Positions 38,701-40,471 of a DNA stretch of 40,471 bases are shown here, in pieces (positions within the stretch are counted from its first letter, which is position 1; the number at the start of each line of letters is the position of its first letter). The DNA is taken from NCBI GenBank assembly GCA_964471555.1, contig CAYYGM010000020.1, forward strand, positions 1 through 40,471, in the 5' to 3' direction. Source of the stretch: JADLFV01 sp964471555. GTDB lineage: Bacteria > Planctomycetota > Phycisphaerae > Phycisphaerales > Phycisphaeraceae. The notes below the pieces were generated by a model. It searched no databases and was not told where the DNA came from. It saw only the letters and a program-made list of their open reading frames with translations. The position numbers and the translations under genes are program-made.

Positions 38701-40314
38701 ATGTCTTCACCATCTGACACAACACAACGCAGGCGCACGGTCCTGATCGTGAGCGCGATCGTGCTCGCCGGCATCCTGGTGCGGGCGATGATCCTGTTCG
38801 CCACACCACTGATGCCCAAGATCAACGGGGCCTATTACCTGGTGCAGGCTCGCTCCATCCTCGAGCGCGGCCGACTGGCGTTCAACGACTTTCCACTGCT
38901 GTTCTGGATCGAAGCCGCTGTCGCCTGGACGCTGCACCATCTGGGCATCTCCGAAAGCGAATACGCCATCCTGCTAGCCTCGAAGTTGACCGATGCCATC
39001 CTGCCCATACTGGCAGCCGTGGCGGTGTTCGCGCTGGTGCGACGGTTTCAGCAGGCTGATTGCAGCGGCGCGGCTCAATCACAATCGTCCGCACCACTGT
39101 TGCCGGCCGTCATGGCTGCCGCGTTGTCACTGTGGCACGCCTCAGCCCTGGTGATGATCGGCGACTTTCAGAAAAACTCACTGGGCATGGTGTGGTTTGC
39201 CTGTCTGCTGTGGAGCCTGCACCGGGTGGAATCGAATCGCGGTTACCGGCGATGGTGGCCCGTCGCGGCATTCTTCATCCTCGGCGGCATCACCCACGTC
39301 GGCGCATTGGCTGCGATCATCGTCTGCCTCACAGCCTGGACGATCACGCGCTTGTGGAGCGCCGACTCGTGGCGACGCGCCCTGATGCTCAGCCTGTTGG
39401 GCGCGGTTGGCATCGCTGTCATGCTGCTGGTGGTGTTCGTTTTCTTCGACGCCACCCGCGCCCAGCGCCTGACCCTGGTGCTGATCGCACCCACACGCAT
39501 CTTTCAACATTCCGTCCTCAGCACCGTCCTGTCGCCCGGCCGCCCCGTTATGTCGCCGCCCGGTCTGGTCAACATGCTGGCGATCAACGCACTGGCTGTC
39601 GCCGCGCTGTTCCTGCTCTGGCCGCAACGCCGCAACATGAACCACGCCGACCGCACCCTCGGCGGAACACTCATCCTCTGCTGCCTGTTGCTGGCTTCAC
39701 CACTGATCAACAGCGGATGGGCGGATCGCTTGCTGCTGATGGCGTATCTGCCCGCCGCCGCGCTGCTGGGACTGGTCATGACGCGCCTGCGACGACGACA
39801 CTGGCGGCGCATGCTGGCGGGACTGGCGGCCGCGATCTGTCTCGGCTCCGTGCTGGCGATGATCGGCCCGTTGAGTCAACCCACCATCCCGGTTGCATCC
39901 GTGAATGAGCTGCGCAGCCTCAGCCGACAGATCGAACATCCGCAGCGGACGCTGATCGTCGCCCGCCACGGCCTCGAATGGTGGGCCGCCTGGTGCCTGC
40001 ACACCAACGTCGCCCAGGGCTTTGCCGTCGAGCCGCAGGACTGGAGCAAGTACGATCGCGTCATGTTCCTGCGCCAGGTTCGCCGCGATGTGCCGCCCGG
40101 CCGCCCCTCCGAGACTCTCCCATCCAGTCCATCCACCCGCCCCTCCGAACCACTTCCCTCCGGTCCACCCGCCCGCCACATACCACCCCCGCCCGGCATG
40201 CCCGACGTGCCGATTCCCCAAGGCGCGACAATCCTGGCCGAAGGTTCGTACTTCGTACTGGCCACCACCGACCAACCCGCCGCGGGCTACCCGTTACCCC
40301 ACCCGCCCCAATGA
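38701..40314 (+). CDS. Polytopic membrane glycosyltransferase-like protein (GT-C type)
   Basis: 537 residues from ATG 38701; a TTG at 38650 overlapping the GH2 stop is an alternative, neither with a good Shine-Dalgarno. About nine to eleven hydrophobic spans, starting at residues ~12-34 (VLIVSAIVLAGILVRAMILF). The loop after the first span, MPKINGAYYLVQARSILERG, resembles the GT39/ArnT start but has INGA where these enzymes carry acidic residues, so catalysis or donor use may differ. The C-terminal ~110 residues are soluble, with a Pro/Ser-rich tract (LPSSPSTRPSEP) near residue 480. It probably handles a polyprenyl-linked sugar. It is likely co-transcribed with the GH2 gene. Confidence 0.7.
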   Translation: MSSPSDTTQRRRTVLIVSAIVLAGILVRAMILFATPLMPKINGAYYLVQARSILERGRLAFNDFPLLFWIEAAVAWTLHHLGISESEYAILLASKLTDAILPILAAVAVFALVRRFQQADCSGAAQSQSSAPLLPAVMAAALSLWHASALVMIGDFQKNSLGMVWFACLLWSLHRVESNRGYRRWWPVAAFFILGGITHVGALAAIIVCLTAWTITRLWSADSWRRALMLSLLGAVGIAVMLLVVFVFFDATRAQRLTLVLIAPTRIFQHSVLSTVLSPGRPVMSPPGLVNMLAINALAVAALFLLWPQRRNMNHADRTLGGTLILCCLLLASPLINSGWADRLLLMAYLPAAALLGLVMTRLRRRHWRRMLAGLAAAICLGSVLAMIGPLSQPTIPVASVNELRSLSRQIEHPQRTLIVARHGLEWWAAWCLHTNVAQGFAVEPQDWSKYDRVMFLRQVRRDVPPGRPSETLPSSPSTRPSEPLPSGPPARHIPPPPGMPDVPIPQGATILAEGSYFVLATTDQPAAGYPLPHPPQ

Positions 40315-40439
40315 AATCGCCGATCGCCCTCCAATCGTCCCCAGCCGCCCACACATCACCGCCAGATCCAACGGATCAGCCCCCCACCCGCCACAAAGGC
40401 CGCAAACGCCGGGCATCAATCCCTTCAACAGCATCGCGG

Positions 40440-40471
40440 CCATTATTAGTTTTTTAGAAAACTAATAATAG
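40440..40471. repeat. AT-rich 32-bp palindrome, copy 3 (two changes)
   Basis: Matches copy 1 at 30 of 32 positions (T to C at position 2, C to T at position 15) and ends exactly at the window edge. It lies 126 nt after the last gene's stop; nothing else is identifiable in that stretch. Confidence 0.93.

Noticed and set aside
40311..40457. A 48-codon frame starting in an ATGA overlap after the last glycosyltransferase gene
   Set aside because: Low-complexity Pro/Ser/Thr sequence with no Shine-Dalgarno, and its stop lies inside the AT palindrome. The overlap alone is not enough.

Overview
The window looks like a chromosomal stretch from a GC-rich member of the Planctomycetota, most probably class Phycisphaerae. 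This is inferred from the gene mix: a formylglycine-type sulfatase, Asp-box sialidase-like proteins, a PEP-CTERM protein with dockerin-like repeats, a DUF1844 protein, many lipoproteins of unknown function, and ECF sigma factors paired with small membrane proteins. No single gene proves the assignment. I see no rRNA, tRNA, CRISPR array, transposase or prophage.

Layout. 1-3932: three sialidase/BNR-like exported proteins (the first cut by the window edge and a close paralogue of the second) and a secreted jelly-roll-like protein. 4063-8219: ECF sigma factor, membrane-anchored probable anti-sigma factor, TolB-like lipoprotein and a GT39-like membrane glycosyltransferase. 8232-13907 (minus strand): two unknown secreted proteins, a GH78 alpha-L-rhamnosidase and a lipoprotein. 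14040-16635: divergent dnaK (-) and an HU-type DNA-binding protein (+). 16769-18819: argD with an overlapping lipoprotein gene. 19165-20971 (-): a RicT/PSP1 protein with a poly-Arg tail and a holin-like small membrane protein. 21140-23663: a second sigma / membrane protein / exported protein module. 24006-24983: the PEP-CTERM/dockerin protein. 25059-29486 (-): recG, an SDR reductase and a GH88-like hydrolase. 29720-33667: DUF1844 and sdhCAB. 33833-40314: sulfatase, aldose 1-epimerase (-), GH2 hydrolase and a second membrane glycosyltransferase.

How it fits together. Housekeeping genes (dnaK, HU, argD, recG, sdhCAB, ricT) are mixed with genes for attacking sulfated, rhamnose-, galactose- and uronate-containing polysaccharides. 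The GH78, GH2, sulfatase and Asp-box proteins carry export signals. The GH88-like hydrolase, the SDR and GalM have none and would act on imported oligosaccharides. No SusC/SusD pair or sugar transporter is present, so this is not a classical utilisation locus.

The most unusual signals lie in the DNA rather than in a gene. (1) A short motif, core CTTCCGGGGG inside a consensus close to RCTTCCGGGGGYGGGG, occurs 13 times exactly (16 times as TTCCGGGGG), on both strands, between genes and inside genes in several reading frames, often where the protein is loop-like. (2) A 32-bp AT-rich palindrome occurs three times, each 3' of a gene. (3) Multi-hairpin intergenic elements occur, one of which has overwritten the C-terminus of the PEP-CTERM protein. 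(4) Period-7 and period-8 degenerate tandem repeats sit just after stop codons. (5) Several genes have a -10-like hexamer so close to the start codon that their mRNAs should be leaderless.
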